Counted from the first letter of the stretch, positions 11,400 through 21,860 are shown. The stretch: DNA of 64,000 nt from Ariolimax columbianus (GCA_036924085.1 JAVGWX010000013.1:41323893-41387892), one strand, 5' to 3'. Notes: generated by a model from the sequence alone, not told the origin. A program made the numbers and translations.

Positions 11400-11785
11400 A
11401 ATACATGTTTGGCTTGGCTTCGTTCGTTCGTTCTCAATCTCCCGCTACCAAACCCTGATAATGGCCTAAGTAGCAAAATGAAGTTCAGAGAACGGAATGC
11501 GTTGTGTCGTAGTTTACAGTTTGACTGCCATATTTGCACCTTTCGGTCCAACACATCCGACATCAGCAAGCATTTGTTGAGTACAGGGTTAGCATTCTCT
11601 CTTCGATCCCTTCTCCTTAGCCAGTCTGCTTGGTTGCAGCCTGTTATCCAGGATCACCGCTTGAAGGTGTAGAAGGGTCTTGGCAGCTCTGATTCGCTGG
11701 CCCTGACGCCAGCAGTCAGCTATGGGTCGCTGACCGCTGCAGCTCATGCGCTGCACAGCATCTTGATCACCTAAACATGTATGTT
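11400..11785 (-). mobile_element. SINE-like repeat, near complete
   Basis: Read on the minus strand it begins around ctgcagcggtcagcgaccca, passes the cctggataacaggctgc core and tgttggaccgaaaggtgc, and ends at gagaacgaacgaacgaagcc. The same order of blocks is seen at 12076-12273 plus 15437-15578, and at 22185-22495. No tRNA promoter boxes are evident. It may be a short non-autonomous derivative of a LINE 3' end. Confidence 0.75.
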
Positions 11786-12075
11786 TGAATACAAGTATTC
11801 CAAGTATTTCCAGTACAGTCACATATTTTGTCTACATCGTTCACTGTGTTTCCTTATACGAAGTACTAAGTGTTTTGCACCTTACATTCTGGTGAATCCA
11901 CAGTCAGTACAAACTTTAAATGAACTCACATCCCATAGGTTTCCGTCCCTGCAGGTTTCGGAATCTGAACAGAGACATGTTCTCTGTTTGTGAGCCAATG
12001 TAGCTACACCGCGATTTTGAGCACTTCGATATAAGCTACATTCATGCACTTCAAATTAATATCCTTTCTATCAGT
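11786..12075. other. Unassigned sequence
   Basis: No gene or repeat recognised between two SINE-like repeats; AT-rich, short frames only. Confidence 0.5.
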
Positions 12076-12273
12076 GGTCAGCGACCTATAGCTGGCTGTT
12101 AGAGCCAGGTCCAGCGAACCAGAGCTGCCAAGAACCTTCTACACCTCCACGTGGTGATCCTGGATAACAGGCTGCAGCAGGACAGACTGGCTAAGGAGAA
12201 GGGATCGAAGAGGGAATGCTAACCCGGTACTAATAAAATGATTGCTGTAGTCGGATGTGTTGGACCGAAAGGT
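12076..12273 (+). mobile_element. SINE-like repeat, left half (split by LINE)
   Basis: Left part of a SINE-like repeat, ending at ggaccgaaaggt (12262-12273). The repeat resumes with the same 12 bases at 15437, after a 3.16-kb LINE. The two halves together give the block order seen in the uninterrupted repeats at 11400-11785 and 22185-22495. Confidence 0.85.
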
Positions 12274-12769
12274 TCGATATCTACCTCTGTACGCTATCAG
12301 CCATATAGCTATCATGCTGGACGCAGAAGAGATGCAGACCAGCGGACATTGCACACCTGCCCCACTGTGTCAACATCCCAGGTGGCGGGCAATGCTAGGC
12401 GTACCATCTCTGCATAGAAGCCAAGAAAATAAAGGGAACAGGAGATACCCCACTCACATGCAAATGCTACGTTTCTGGCAGGACGTTACGATCCTGGGGT
12501 ACAGACAAACTGGACTGCCTCTCTTCCGGGTAAACCAGTCCATCTCATATATCATCTCACATATCATTATCGCACCCTATAGACACGAGTAGTGAAGACT
12601 CGATAGTCTGGTAAGACAACTTCCATAAGAGAGACAACTCTGATCATAAACAACTGCTGCCTTGCAGATAGACTGGGGACAGCCAAAGGCTAAGGAGGGC
12701 ATCCCTACAGAAACGCCTGTTGAAATCGGATGCACGGGGCCGCAAGCCTAACAAAACGTAAATCGCAGC
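12274..12769 (+). other. Putative 5' region of I-group LINE
   Basis: Sequence between the left TSD and the endonuclease frame. A 111-codon frame at 12257-12592 crosses the TSD and so cannot be a native element gene as it stands. No CCHC knuckle or other ORF1 domain is clear. It may be a 5' UTR or a decayed ORF1. Confidence 0.45.
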
Positions 12770-13972
12770 ATGATGACAGTACAACCGATTAGAAAAACGC
12801 ATGGCGCTCATCCTGCGGAGTCCCGCCAGGCAGCGATAGTGCCGGGCCTCACGCCTCGAAGGGGCCCACCCTTGACTACTGGTGGTCACCCACCCATGTG
12901 TCGTGGAGTCAAGGCACATGGCTATGGGGCAACTTTTATTGACCAAAAACTCAAGACCCTCAAAATACTACAGTGGAATGCGGAGGGAGTCATTAACAAA
13001 AAACTTTCCCTAACACATCACCTGCATGAAGGTAAGATTGACGTGGCATGTATCCAGGAAACGCACCTCAACAATAATCATAAATTCTCAATCAGAGGAT
13101 ACCAGACCTTCTGTCTCGATAGAGAAGGCCACAAAGGAGGGGTCCTGATACTGACCAGAAACTGCATGCCGAGTAGCGCGGTATCTGTCAATCACACCGG
13201 ACAAGCAGAAATTGTAGGAGTTTACATAATGGCTCAAGAGACGAAGCTCCGCATTTTCAATCTGTACGGACCACCAAATAGAGACCTATCGCTCTCGAGT
13301 ATGGAGGTCAGAGACTCCAACTGCATAGTAGTTGGAGATTTCAACAGCCACTCGGAGAGATGGGGATACTCTGACACAGACAGCAGAGGTGACGAAGTGG
13401 AAGATTGGGAGATAGATGCAAATCTCTCCCTAATCAATAGGCCGGAGGATAGCCCTAGCTTCTATTCAAGAACATGGCATACCACCTCGACTCCAGATTT
13501 GGCCTTCTCCACACAGGACATACACCATAAAATAGACCGCCAGGTGCTAAACCAACTGGCAGGTAGCGACCACAGGCCGATCAGGCTAACCATTGACATG
13601 GAAGTAGGCCCACAGGAAACAAAACCGCTCCCACGTTGGAATTACAAACGAGCCGACTGGGACAGATTTGCAATCCTGACAGATGGGCTGTGTGAAACGA
13701 TCAACACACGAAACAACAAAATGAAGCCCATGGTAGAAAGCCTAAGCAAGGCAATAATGCAAGCCGCCACTGAAACCATCCCAAGAGGAGCTAGGAAAAA
13801 CTATAAGCCCTACTGGAATGATGAGTTGCAGAAAGTGGAAGATGCAGTAACAAATGCTAGGAACATGGCAGAGCGAGAACAATCCATGGAGGCAAACATC
13901 GCCCTCAAAGCCGCCACGGCGAAATACAAACACACTCTCAAGCAAACAGCAAGAGAAAGCTGGAAAAATTAA
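12770..13972 (+). CDS. EEP endonuclease domain of I-group LINE
   Basis: 400 codons encoding the AP-type endonuclease that nicks target DNA for target-primed reverse transcription. Catalytic words are intact: QWNAEG (Asn70), CIQETHL (Glu97), LYGPP (Tyr166), VVGDFNSHS (Asp190, Asn192), STPDLAF (Asp243) and GSDHRP (Ser266-Asp267-His268). A linker follows (YKPYWNDELQKVEDAV; KHTLKQTARESWKN). The frame ends at TAA where the 24.8-kb copy has AAA (WKNKTES), so this is a premature stop within the polyprotein. The start shown is the first Met; the conserved fold begins near residue 62, so the true start could lie elsewhere. Confidence 0.85.
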   Translation: MMTVQPIRKTHGAHPAESRQAAIVPGLTPRRGPPLTTGGHPPMCRGVKAHGYGATFIDQKLKTLKILQWNAEGVINKKLSLTHHLHEGKIDVACIQETHLNNNHKFSIRGYQTFCLDREGHKGGVLILTRNCMPSSAVSVNHTGQAEIVGVYIMAQETKLRIFNLYGPPNRDLSLSSMEVRDSNCIVVGDFNSHSERWGYSDTDSRGDEVEDWEIDANLSLINRPEDSPSFYSRTWHTTSTPDLAFSTQDIHHKIDRQVLNQLAGSDHRPIRLTIDMEVGPQETKPLPRWNYKRADWDRFAILTDGLCETINTRNNKMKPMVESLSKAIMQAATETIPRGARKNYKPYWNDELQKVEDAVTNARNMAEREQSMEANIALKAATAKYKHTLKQTARESWKN

Positions 13973-15404
13973 ACGGAAAGCCTAAACCTGGACAAAGACG
14001 GGAACAAGCTATGGAAGCTAGTCAGAGCCATGAACGACGAACCCCCGTCAACTAAACAAATTACCATCAAGCAGGGCGAGAACTTGATCACAGGTAAGAA
14101 AGCCGCAAACGCTTTTGTTGATCACTATGCCAGAGCAAACAGCAGCGAAGGCGAACTTCGATAAAGTTATCAAACTTAAAAATCAAGCCATGAGAGTTAT
14201 AACAGGAGGCATGAAGTCAACGCCAATTGTAGAACTTGAAAAGATTACAAAACTGCAATCCATGACCGATAGAAGAGACTGCAGAGCCCAGCTGCAGGCA
14301 GAGAAACTCCGAAGACTGACTGACCATCCAATGCACCAGAGACTAAACAATTTGGGAAATGGGAAACTAAAGCGGAGAAACTTTGCAGAAATAGCCAAAG
14401 CAAAGATGCACGAAGATCCCATAAACGCACAAACAACACCAAAACCCATCACTACTGTACGAAAACCTACCTGGAGGCAGGATATATTTCCAGAGGTGGT
14501 AGAAAATATACCAGGTATTGCAAACAAAAACTGCCAGACTGAAAAAGAAAGGAGAGATACTACCCTAAGCTTCATATCGAAAAGCTACCAAAGCATCGAC
14601 TGGTCCCATGCATACACCGACGGTTCTGTAACAAACACTACACAGAACGGAGGGGCAGGAGCATTCCTCAACCTACCAAATGGCAGACAAATAACACTGT
14701 CATTCGCTACTGGTAAGTACACAAGCAATTTCAGAGCGTAGGCAGAGGCACTGAGGGCGGCAGTGGAAGAAATGGTGACACACAATGAAAATGAAAGCTA
14801 TATAGTCCTGCTTACAGATGCTCTCGCCGTAGTCACAGCGCTAAAAAGCCAGAAAAACACTGAGCTTAATGACTTAAGAGCAGCACTCTGCAAACTGTGC
14901 CAGCAGTCCGCACCAAAAAGGGTGGTGGTACAGTGGGTCCCATCACACTGCAACATCCAAGGCAACGAGGAGGCAGACAGACTGGCAAAAGAAGGTGCAA
15001 GACTACCACAAACAGATACTAGTACGACGTACGAAGAGTCAAAACGGCTTATCAAAGCCAGATACATGACCAAATGGGAAACCGAACATACTGATTACAC
15101 CAAAAACGATGCCTATTACCAGTTGAAACGAAGAGAGCAGGTCGTTGTCTTCAGACTTCGCACTGGCCACAACAGACTGAGGTACCACCTATTCAACAAA
15201 TTGAAGATAGGTGGTACCGACAAATGCCCGTGCGGTACTGGCAAAATGACCGCTGAATATCTGCTGCAGAACTGCCCGACATACGAGGATCAGAGAGAGC
15301 AGATGTGGCCATCACCAGTGGAACTGCAAGACAAGCTTTATGGCAGTGGCGACAGCCTCAGGATGACCGCCGCTTTTTTCGAAAAAATAATGGTTACTGT
15401 CTGA
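13973..15404 (+). pseudogene. I-group LINE linker remnant and RNase H
   Basis: After the premature stop the frame reads on into the linker up to YARAN, where the RT deletion joins it to the post-RT region (frame 14115-14741: MRVITGGMKSTPIVELEK). The RNase H domain has HAYTDGSVTNTTQNGGAGAF, then a GAG-to-TAG stop at 14740, then AEALRAAVEEM, VLLTDALAVVTAL and NEEADRLAKEGA, which are the D-E-D-D residues. The end has a Cys/His motif CPCGTGKMTAEYLLQNC, where a Tyr replaces the usual His. It cannot retrotranspose without the RT. Confidence 0.85.
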
Positions 15405-15436
15405 CTGCGTACGAAGAAGAAGAAGAAGAAGAAGAA

Positions 15437-15578
15437 GGACCGAAAGGTGCAAATATAGCAATAAAGCTGTAAACTACGACACAACGCATTCCGTTCTCTT
15501 GCCTACATTCTGCTATTTAAGCCTTTTCAGGGTTTGGTAGCGGGAGATTGAGAACGAACGAAGTGAAGCCAAGCCAAG
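15437..15578 (+). mobile_element. SINE-like repeat, right half
   Basis: Continuation of the repeat at 12076-12273 after the LINE insertion. It starts with the second TSD copy, then has acaacgcattccgttctct, tttcagggtttggtagcggg and gagaacgaacga, and ends at aagccaagccaagcc. Confidence 0.85.
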
Positions 15579-15671
15579 CCATATCTCTTCTATCGTTGTC
15601 GCTGCACGTTTCACACCTACCAATACGATTACCTCCCCCAGTGGATCCCCGGGCCCCTTACTGTCAATGAC

Positions 15672-16296
15672 AGGATATCAGATCAGATCAGGTCACCCTG
15701 TAACCGGTGAGGTTGTTGGGGCACACATGAAGACATCCTCACAGCCCCACGCCACCGTTCTCTGTCAGCGGCCGCTGCCTGTGCCTCTTCTGGTCGGAGA
15801 GTGGCCCATTCTTTTATGTTGTCCTCCCACTGCTTTTTGAGCCGGCCTCTTGGTCGTCTGCCTTGCACCTTTCCGTGGACGATCGTATTTGCAAGACCAT
15901 TTGATCTCGATATGTGACCGTATTAAGCGAGTTTCCGTTTTAAATATCTACGTTCGTTTGTCAATGATGAAGGATCACAATGTGAGGTGTTGACCAGAAT
16001 AGCAAAAACAATAGCGGGGCTTTCGCGGCTTAACAAAATCTGACAAGATAAACGGCTAGCACTATGCACGATAATCAGATTAATGCGTACACTGGTCCTG
16101 TCAATATAACTCTATGCTTGTGAGACATGGACAGGTACAGCTGACCTTCAACGAAGGGTACAGGCCTTGGAGATGAGATGTTTCCGAAGACTTTTAAACG
16201 TCACGTACAAAGATCGAGTTACAAATGAGAAAATACGAGATAGAATTACAACAGCAATAGGGCCTTTTGAAAACCTCTCGGCAATTGAAAGGATAT
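15672..16296 (-). mobile_element. 5'-inverted LINE copy (twin-priming pattern)
   Basis: The minus-strand part (15679-15945) encodes the C-terminus of the pentamer-tailed LINE (GRRPRGRLKKQWEDNIKEW) and ends at a gatcagatcaggtcac tail. The adjacent plus-strand part (15946-16289) encodes the region just upstream: NDEGSQCEVLTRIAKTIAGL, SRLNKI, RLALCTIIRLMRTLVLSI, MRCFRRLLNVTYKDRV and AIGPFENLSAIER. In protein terms the inverted piece stops where the C-terminal piece begins. The 7-bp aggatat occurs at 15672-15678 and 16290-16296 and may be the TSD. This is the classic 5'-inversion layout produced by twin priming in LINE insertion. Confidence 0.75.
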
Positions 16297-17044
16297 AACC
16301 ACTGCCAAATATTGCCACTGTAAGTCCAGGACAAAATATGTGAAGGTGGGCGATGTATTTATTTCTCCTGAGTTGTGAAGAAAATAAGGTAAATTATTTA
16401 ATGCCTTGCATGCTGTAAGATGCCACTAAGGGTTGTGCATGGACGTGGCAAAATAACAATGTAAAAATTATTTTTACAGTACTGCAAATGAGAAGAATTA
16501 TGTTTTCTAAAAGTTCGTTATTCTAAGTAAACTACAGGGCTGGACATGTGATTAAAGAAATGAAGGGACGTGATTTTGATTTGATTCCATGAACTCCATG
16601 CATGCATTAAAAGGGACGACTAAAGAGAGTTGTGCATTATACTAGCAGCCTCATCATGCTAGACAATAGTTACAGAATCGACTACTGCAAGAACATGCAA
16701 CGTTCTTTGTCGCAGGTTTCTTGATGGAGGTCGACTGTGCTGGTACCACTGTGCTTCGGCTGGCGTGAAAAAAAAAAAAGAAAGAAGATCAGCTACAGTT
16801 GGTGCCTCGTGCTTCAAGTCAAGCCAAGCAATCAGTATATCCAACCAGTGCCTTTAGCGTTGATCGTCCACGACAACGGGTGATGAGTCCTGGGCATCGT
16901 GTAGGATAAGTGGTAGTAGATGCTAAATGTCTCAAGAAAGTGTTGCGCTGGAGAATCCGGGGACGACTCAATTAGTGGTGAGGTCCTGTTTTTCGTATGG
17001 TGTAAACAATAGACAACCTGCAACAAAGGAAATAATTGTATAAG
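16297..17044. other. Unassigned sequence
   Basis: About 750 bp with only short frames and an A-tract near 16768. No transposon or RNA motif recognised. Confidence 0.5.
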
Positions 17045-17355
17045 ATTTTTGTGTTTCCTGTAGTGCACGGGTCATACAGTGGGTTAGAGGTAAGATTTAG
17101 TATTTACTGTAGTAAACCGACTATACAGTGGGTTAGAGGTAAGATTGTGTGTTTATTGTAGTAAATAGATTATTCAGTGAGTTAGAGGTAAGATTTTGTG
17201 TTTATTGTAGTAGATAGATTATACAGTGAGTTAGAGGTAAGATTTTGTGTTTATTGTAGTAAATAGATTATACAGTGAGTTAGAGGTAAGATTTTGTGTT
17301 TATTGTGGTAAATAGATTATGCAGTGGATTAAAGGTAATATTTTGTGTTTACTGT
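17045..17355. repeat. Minisatellite, left block (about 49-bp unit, diverged)
   Basis: About six imperfect copies of a unit containing gttagaggtaagattttgtg followed by tttattgtagtaaatagat. Clearly related to the block at 17646-18310 but more diverged. Confidence 0.85.
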
Positions 17356-17645
17356 AGTGCACCGATTTGTGTTGGTCCATCGTTATCGATGAGGACCGCT
17401 TTGCCAGCATTCACTGTAAACATGAGTTCGAAGATGGCTAAATAAGCCATTCTGAGCCTTGAATTGTCTGTTGTACTCTGTACAGGGAAATAAGACACCT
17501 CCTTCCACCGGGGTTGAAGAAGGGTTGGTGTGAGTTGACTCGCGGAGCGAGCGTCTCTGGATGGCCTCATCTATTCTTGATGACTCTTGTCTCTTAACAC
17601 CTTCAGCAATAGTGCTGCGCGAGTCTGTGCGATTGGTGGCGATTC
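17356..17645. other. Insert within minisatellite
   Basis: About 290 bp of unrelated, more GC-rich sequence (contains ctcgcggagcgagcg, an imperfect palindrome, near 17538) splitting the minisatellite. No coding motif or clear target-site duplication was seen. It may be a small mobile element or a fragment of one. Confidence 0.5.
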
Positions 17646-18310
17646 TTTCATATCGATTATATGGTGAGATAGAGGTAAGATTTTGTGTTTACTGTAGTAC
17701 ACCGATTATATGGTGAGATAGAGGTAAGATTTTGTGTTTACTGTAGTACACCGATTATATGGTGAGATAGAGGTAAGATTTTGTGTTTACTGTAGTACAC
17801 CGATTATATGGTGAGATAGAGGTAAGATTTTATGTTTACTGTAGGACACCGATTATATGGTGAGATAGAGGTAAGATTTTATGTTTACTGTAGTACACCG
17901 ATTATATGGTGAGATAGAGGTAAGATTTTATGTTTACTGTAGTACACCGATTATATGGTGAGATAGAGGTAAGATTTTATGCTTACTGTAGGACACCGAT
18001 TATATGGTGAGATAGAGGTAAGATTTTATGTTTACTGTAGTACACCGATTATATGGTGAGATAGAGGTAATATTTTGTGTTTACTGTAGTACACCGATTA
18101 TTTGGTGAGATAGAGGTAAGATTTTGTGTTTACTGTAGTACATCGATTATATGGTGGGATAGAAGTAACATTTTGTGTTTACTGTAGTACACCGATTAGA
18201 TGGTGGGATAGAAGTAATATTTTGTTTTTACTGTAGTACACCGATTATATGGTGAGATAGAGGTAAGATTTTGTGTTTACTATAGTACACCGATTATATG
18301 GTTGATTTGA
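17646..18310. repeat. Minisatellite, right block (49-bp unit)
   Basis: About 13 tandem copies with an exact 49-bp spacing where measured (17701 to 17750). The unit contains accgattatatggtgagata followed by gaggtaagattttgtgttta. Copies are highly similar, suggesting recent homogenisation. Each unit contains gaggtaag, a 5' splice-site-like word. Confidence 0.92.
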
Positions 18311-19144
18311 AGGTAATATTTCCCTTATACAGAGAATCATAGTAATTTTGACTTGTGAATGCACAAGCTGACAAAGTGACATGTTGCTACTCCGATATTA
18401 AGCTCGCAATATCACTAGACTTATAAAAGAATAATGCGAATCAAAACGTAACATACAATCCCCAAGTTGTGGATCCGATGTAAAGTGTCATTTAGAAGTA
18501 TGCCTGTTTCTTATAATTTGTTGTTGTTTTACTGTTATTTTACCCAACCCTGACTAACCTGTCCGATCAGTATATTTTGCCTGACCAGACTTTGTTACGG
18601 ATGCAGAAGCATCGGTGCTCACACCCTTCGACCCAATGCCATATACTGTCGTCTGGGCGTGGTTGTTAGTTGTTGTCTAGTGCCATACATAGTGTTCCAT
18701 TTATCTGGCCTCATAGGAAGAAGCATTCTCCTAACATCGTTGAGCGCCGATCACTCAAAGAGATAATGACCAACTGTGGCATATGGGTGTGTACACAGCT
18801 GGCGCTGTGGTGTGTGTTGTGGTTGGATTATGTTCAGGTACGTGTTACGTGAAATGTGTTTGTCTCTCATCCAGAAAATGGTACTATGATTCTCTCTATG
18901 TGAGTTGATTGATGCTGTAATTTAGATTGGGGCTTGCCGTTTGTGACCTCCATTCCCATGTTTCCCATGGTCTATCTGTTCAGACACGTCTCTTTGTTTG
19001 CTGGTATGAGCTGTTTGGCTGTTGTAGGGATGTCGCAGCGTGTTGTAGGTCTTGCCTTTATCCCATCTTTGCTAGTCTGTCTACCTTGTCGTTGTCATGT
19101 GTGGTAGGGCTCATGGATCCACTGTATGAGAAATGAAAATGTGA
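18311..19144. other. No gene recognised
   Basis: About 830 bp ahead of the Penelope-like element. Small frames (18670-18852; 18927-19136) show no domain. It may include host DNA or an unrecognised 5' part of the element. Confidence 0.45.
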
Positions 19145-20613
19145 TTTAGCCTATGGTGGAGAGTCTTCCCACATTTCTTAAGGACACCAACCACGCCTTA
19201 ACCACTTTCTCTACCATTGTCCTCTCCCCTGACCATACCTATCGTCTCTTCCTACTTGATGTCTGTTCACTGTACACCTCGATCCCCCACTCTGATGGTT
19301 TATTGGCCCTCCGTTTCTTCCTTGACCGAAGGGTTAACCCATCCATCTCCACGTCTGCCATCGTCCGTCTAGCAGAACTCGTTCTTACTCTCAATACCTT
19401 TGAATTCAATGGCCAGTTCTTCGACCAGATCAGCGGTGTGGCTATGGGCACCAGAATAGGCCCCAGCTACGCATGCCTGTTCATGGGTCACCTGGAACAC
19501 TTGATCTGGCTTCAATTCCAGGGCCCTTTTCCTTTGATGTATTATCGATACATCGACGATGGGATTGGTATGACTGACATGTCGGAGAAGGATCTCCTCA
19601 ACTTTATCGACTTTGTCAACGACTTCCATCCCTCGATCAAGTTCACGTCTGACATTTCCCTCACGTCTGTCCACTTTCTGGACATCACTGTCTCTATCTG
19701 CCCTTCAGGCCTCTCCACCACTGTCTACTACAAACCCACTGACGCTCACAACTACCTCCTCTACACATCCTCCCATCCCCTATCCTGCCGCGATTCGCTT
19801 CCTTTCTCCCAACTCCTCCGCCTCCGACGCTAATGTCAGGATGACGACGACTTCCTTCTCAGGGCCCACGAGATGCTTGACTTCTTCCGCAAGCGACTCT
19901 ACCCTGAGACCACTCTCTCCTCCGCTCTTTAGCGGGTTCTTCTTATCTCCCGCCAAGACTCCCTCACTCCCACCCGCCGTCCTCCCTCTGACCGTGTGAA
20001 ACTCGTCCTCACCTATCACCCTCACAGCGTCTCTGTCCGGGATATCCTATTCCGCCATCTCCCTATCCTTCACTCTGATCCTGCCACTCGCGAAGTTTTT
20101 CCCGATCCTCCCCTTGTCGCCTACAAGCGTGACAGGAACCTGAGGGACTTGCTGGTCAGTAGTCGCCTACACACCAGCCCTCATAGCCTCCCAGGCACCA
20201 GGCCGTGCACAAATACTCGTGGCTGTGTTACCTGCCCTCATGTCATCCTTTCTCGCTCCATTACCTTTCCTAAGGCTGAATTCTTCATCAAAGAGGGGTT
20301 CACATGCAAATCTCGTAACCTCATCTATTCCATCATCTGCCGCCAGTGTGGTATGACTTACATTGAGGAAACTGGAATGGAACTACGGGAGCGTTTCCGC
20401 CAACACCTCAACGACATCCGCAACAGCACTGGTTCCCCAATTGCCAGCCACTTCAATGGTCCTGAGCACCGGGGTATGGCTGACGTCAGTGTCACTGGTC
20501 TAGTTTCGTGCTTCTCTGACGATCGTCATCGATTCGCCCTTGAGAACAGACTTATCTCGAGTATGGGCTGTCTCCAACCACATGGTATAAATATCTTCCA
20601 TACTTTTTCTTAA
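19145..20613 (+). pseudogene. Penelope-like element: RT plus GIY-YIG endonuclease
   Basis: A single reading frame, 5'-truncated, interrupted only by TAA at 19831 and TAG at about 19930. RT motifs: LFLLDVCSLYTSIPHSD (first catalytic Asp near residue 36), SGVAMGTRIGPSYACLFMGH and MYYRYIDDGIG (YIDD near 133-136), then VHFLDITVS. After the stops it reads FFRKRLYPETTLSSAL, then VKLVLTYHPHSVSVRDIL. The C-terminal part has Cys residues in CTNTRGCVTC and a GIY-YIG nuclease: LIYSIICRQCGMTYIEETG, RERFRQHLND, ALENRLI (likely catalytic Glu). The C-rich codons differ from the AT-rich surroundings. The 5' third of a typical Penelope-like frame is missing. Confidence 0.9.
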
Positions 20614-21010
20614 ACCCTCACCTATTTGTCTTCCTCCCCCCCCCCCCCCCCCGCCTCCCCCATTCTTTCATCAGTTCTCTTCCCCCCTCTCTTATATCAA
20701 TATCACGCCCTCCCGGCTTATATTGCCTTCTCATTGTTCTCCTATCTGGACCACTATTTGGCCACGCTTGGCTTATCAGGCATATTCCGCCACTTTTTGT
20801 TTGACCGCTCCTATTTCAGTTTCTATCGAGTACTTGGCACGACCGGTCGCTTAGACAGAAAGCGTCTCCCACCTGAAACAGATGAGTTGACCATTTTTTC
20901 TTATATCTTGATTTGTTAGTTCAGTGTTGTTGTCCCTGATGAAGGCCTATTGGTCGTAACGTAGGTTTTGTTTGTGTTCTCGTCTCGGTGCGGTATCTGA
21001 CCATACCCAT
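20614..21010 (+). mobile_element. Penelope-like element 3' region
   Basis: C-rich UTR-like sequence including an uninterrupted run of C at about 20636-20652, followed near 20935 by ccctgatgaaggcctattgg and cgtaacgtagg. A CTGATGAAGG-type block near the 3' end is typical of several Penelope-like lineages. The exact end is not defined. Confidence 0.5.
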
Positions 21011-21189
21011 TTTTAAATTTTGATTAAGCTCAACCTTAATCAACTTTTACTAATTTTTTTTCATGTTTTTTTCTCATTCTACTTTTTTTAGCACGAAATA
21101 CCCGTTTACAAGCTTGTAACTGAATTACAAATTTGAGACGCGAGAACTTTTTGAACGAATCACAGACATGTGCGACTGGATGTTGTTGC
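21011..21189. other. AT-rich spacer
   Basis: T-rich sequence (runs of t at about 21050-21090) between the Penelope-like element and a LINE fragment. No gene seen. Confidence 0.5.
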
Positions 21190-21860
21190 TTGTTTACATA
21201 TGCCCTGTCCGTGGTTACAGCACTAAAAAGCCAGAAAAATACAGAACATAATGACGTAAGAGCAGTACTTTGTCAACTATGCCAGCAGTCCACATCCAAA
21301 AGAGTAGGGGTACAGAGGGTTCCATCCCACTGTAACATCCAAGGCAAAGAGGAGGCAGACAGACTGGCAAAAGAAGGTGCAAGACTACCACACCCAGATT
21401 CTAGTGTGACTTACGAAGAGTCCAAAAGGTTTATTAGGGTCAGATACATGGACAAGTGGAAAACAGAGCATGCTGGCTACACAAAAAATTATGCCTATTA
21501 CCAGTTGAACAGAAAAGAGCAGGTCGTGGTCTTCAGACTCCGCACAGGCCCCAACAGACTAAGGTATCATCTATTCAATTAACTGAAGATAGGTGCTACT
21601 GATGAATGCACTTGTGGTACAGGGAAAATGACTCATGAACATCTGCTGCAAAATCGCCCGACATACGAGGACTAGAGAAAGCACATGTGGCCATCACCAG
21701 TGCCAACACTAGACAAGCTCTATGGCAGTGTTGACAGCCTCAGGATGACTGCTGCTGTCTTCTAACAAATTCAAGTTGACGTCTGACAGCCTCAGGATGG
21801 CCGCTACTATCTTCGAACAAATTCAAGTTGACGTCTGACAGCGTACGATGAAGACGGAGG
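21190..21860 (+). pseudogene. I-group LINE fragment, RNase H and C-terminus
   Basis: Encodes ALSVVTALKSQKNTEHNDVR, VPSHCNIQGKEEADRLAKEG and TYEESKRFIRVRYMDKWKTE, homologous to the RNase H half of the I-group LINE but clearly more diverged than the copies at 24.8 and 41.4 kb. Stops follow (LFN-stop-LKIGATDEC; NRPTYED-stop). Near the end a 52-bp segment (gacagcctcaggatg) is duplicated in tandem, starting at 21733 and 21785, with the two units already diverged. Confidence 0.88.

Larger units (their letters stand above)
1..15009. repeat. Large direct duplication, left copy
   Basis: This stretch matches 49314-64000 in the same orientation and order. The coordinate offset drifts from 49314 to 49348 through small indels, then falls to 48991 after a 357-bp net deletion in the right copy. 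Reading by eye, the copies differ by roughly a few substitutions per kb; the first 3.4 kb shows about 15. Both share the same inactivating lesions, for example a CAG-to-TAG stop at 6196 and a 1-bp insertion near 5285. The match begins at the first base of the window, so the true left edge is not visible. It may be a segmental or tandem duplication, or two haplotypes joined by assembly. Confidence 0.95.
12274..15436 (+). mobile_element. I-group LINE with 12-bp TSD and RT deletion
   Basis: Retrotransposon inserted in a SINE-like repeat. The 12-bp sequence ggaccgaaaggt is present at 12262-12273 and 15437-15448, as a target-site duplication. The element has about 500 bp of 5' sequence, an EEP endonuclease frame, an internal deletion, an RNase H frame and a (GAA)n tail. 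Compared with the copy at 24776-27583 it lacks about 1228 bp (between 14140 and 14141), which removes essentially the whole RT. The junction has short microhomology (aac). Because TSD directly abuts the 5' sequence, this copy may show the family's natural 5' end; the intact family would then be about 4.4 kb. Confidence 0.88.

Noticed and set aside
12257..12592. 111-codon frame at the 5' side of the I-group LINE
   Set aside because: It begins inside the SINE-like host repeat and crosses the insertion junction, so it is not a gene of either element; any ORF1 content could not be shown.
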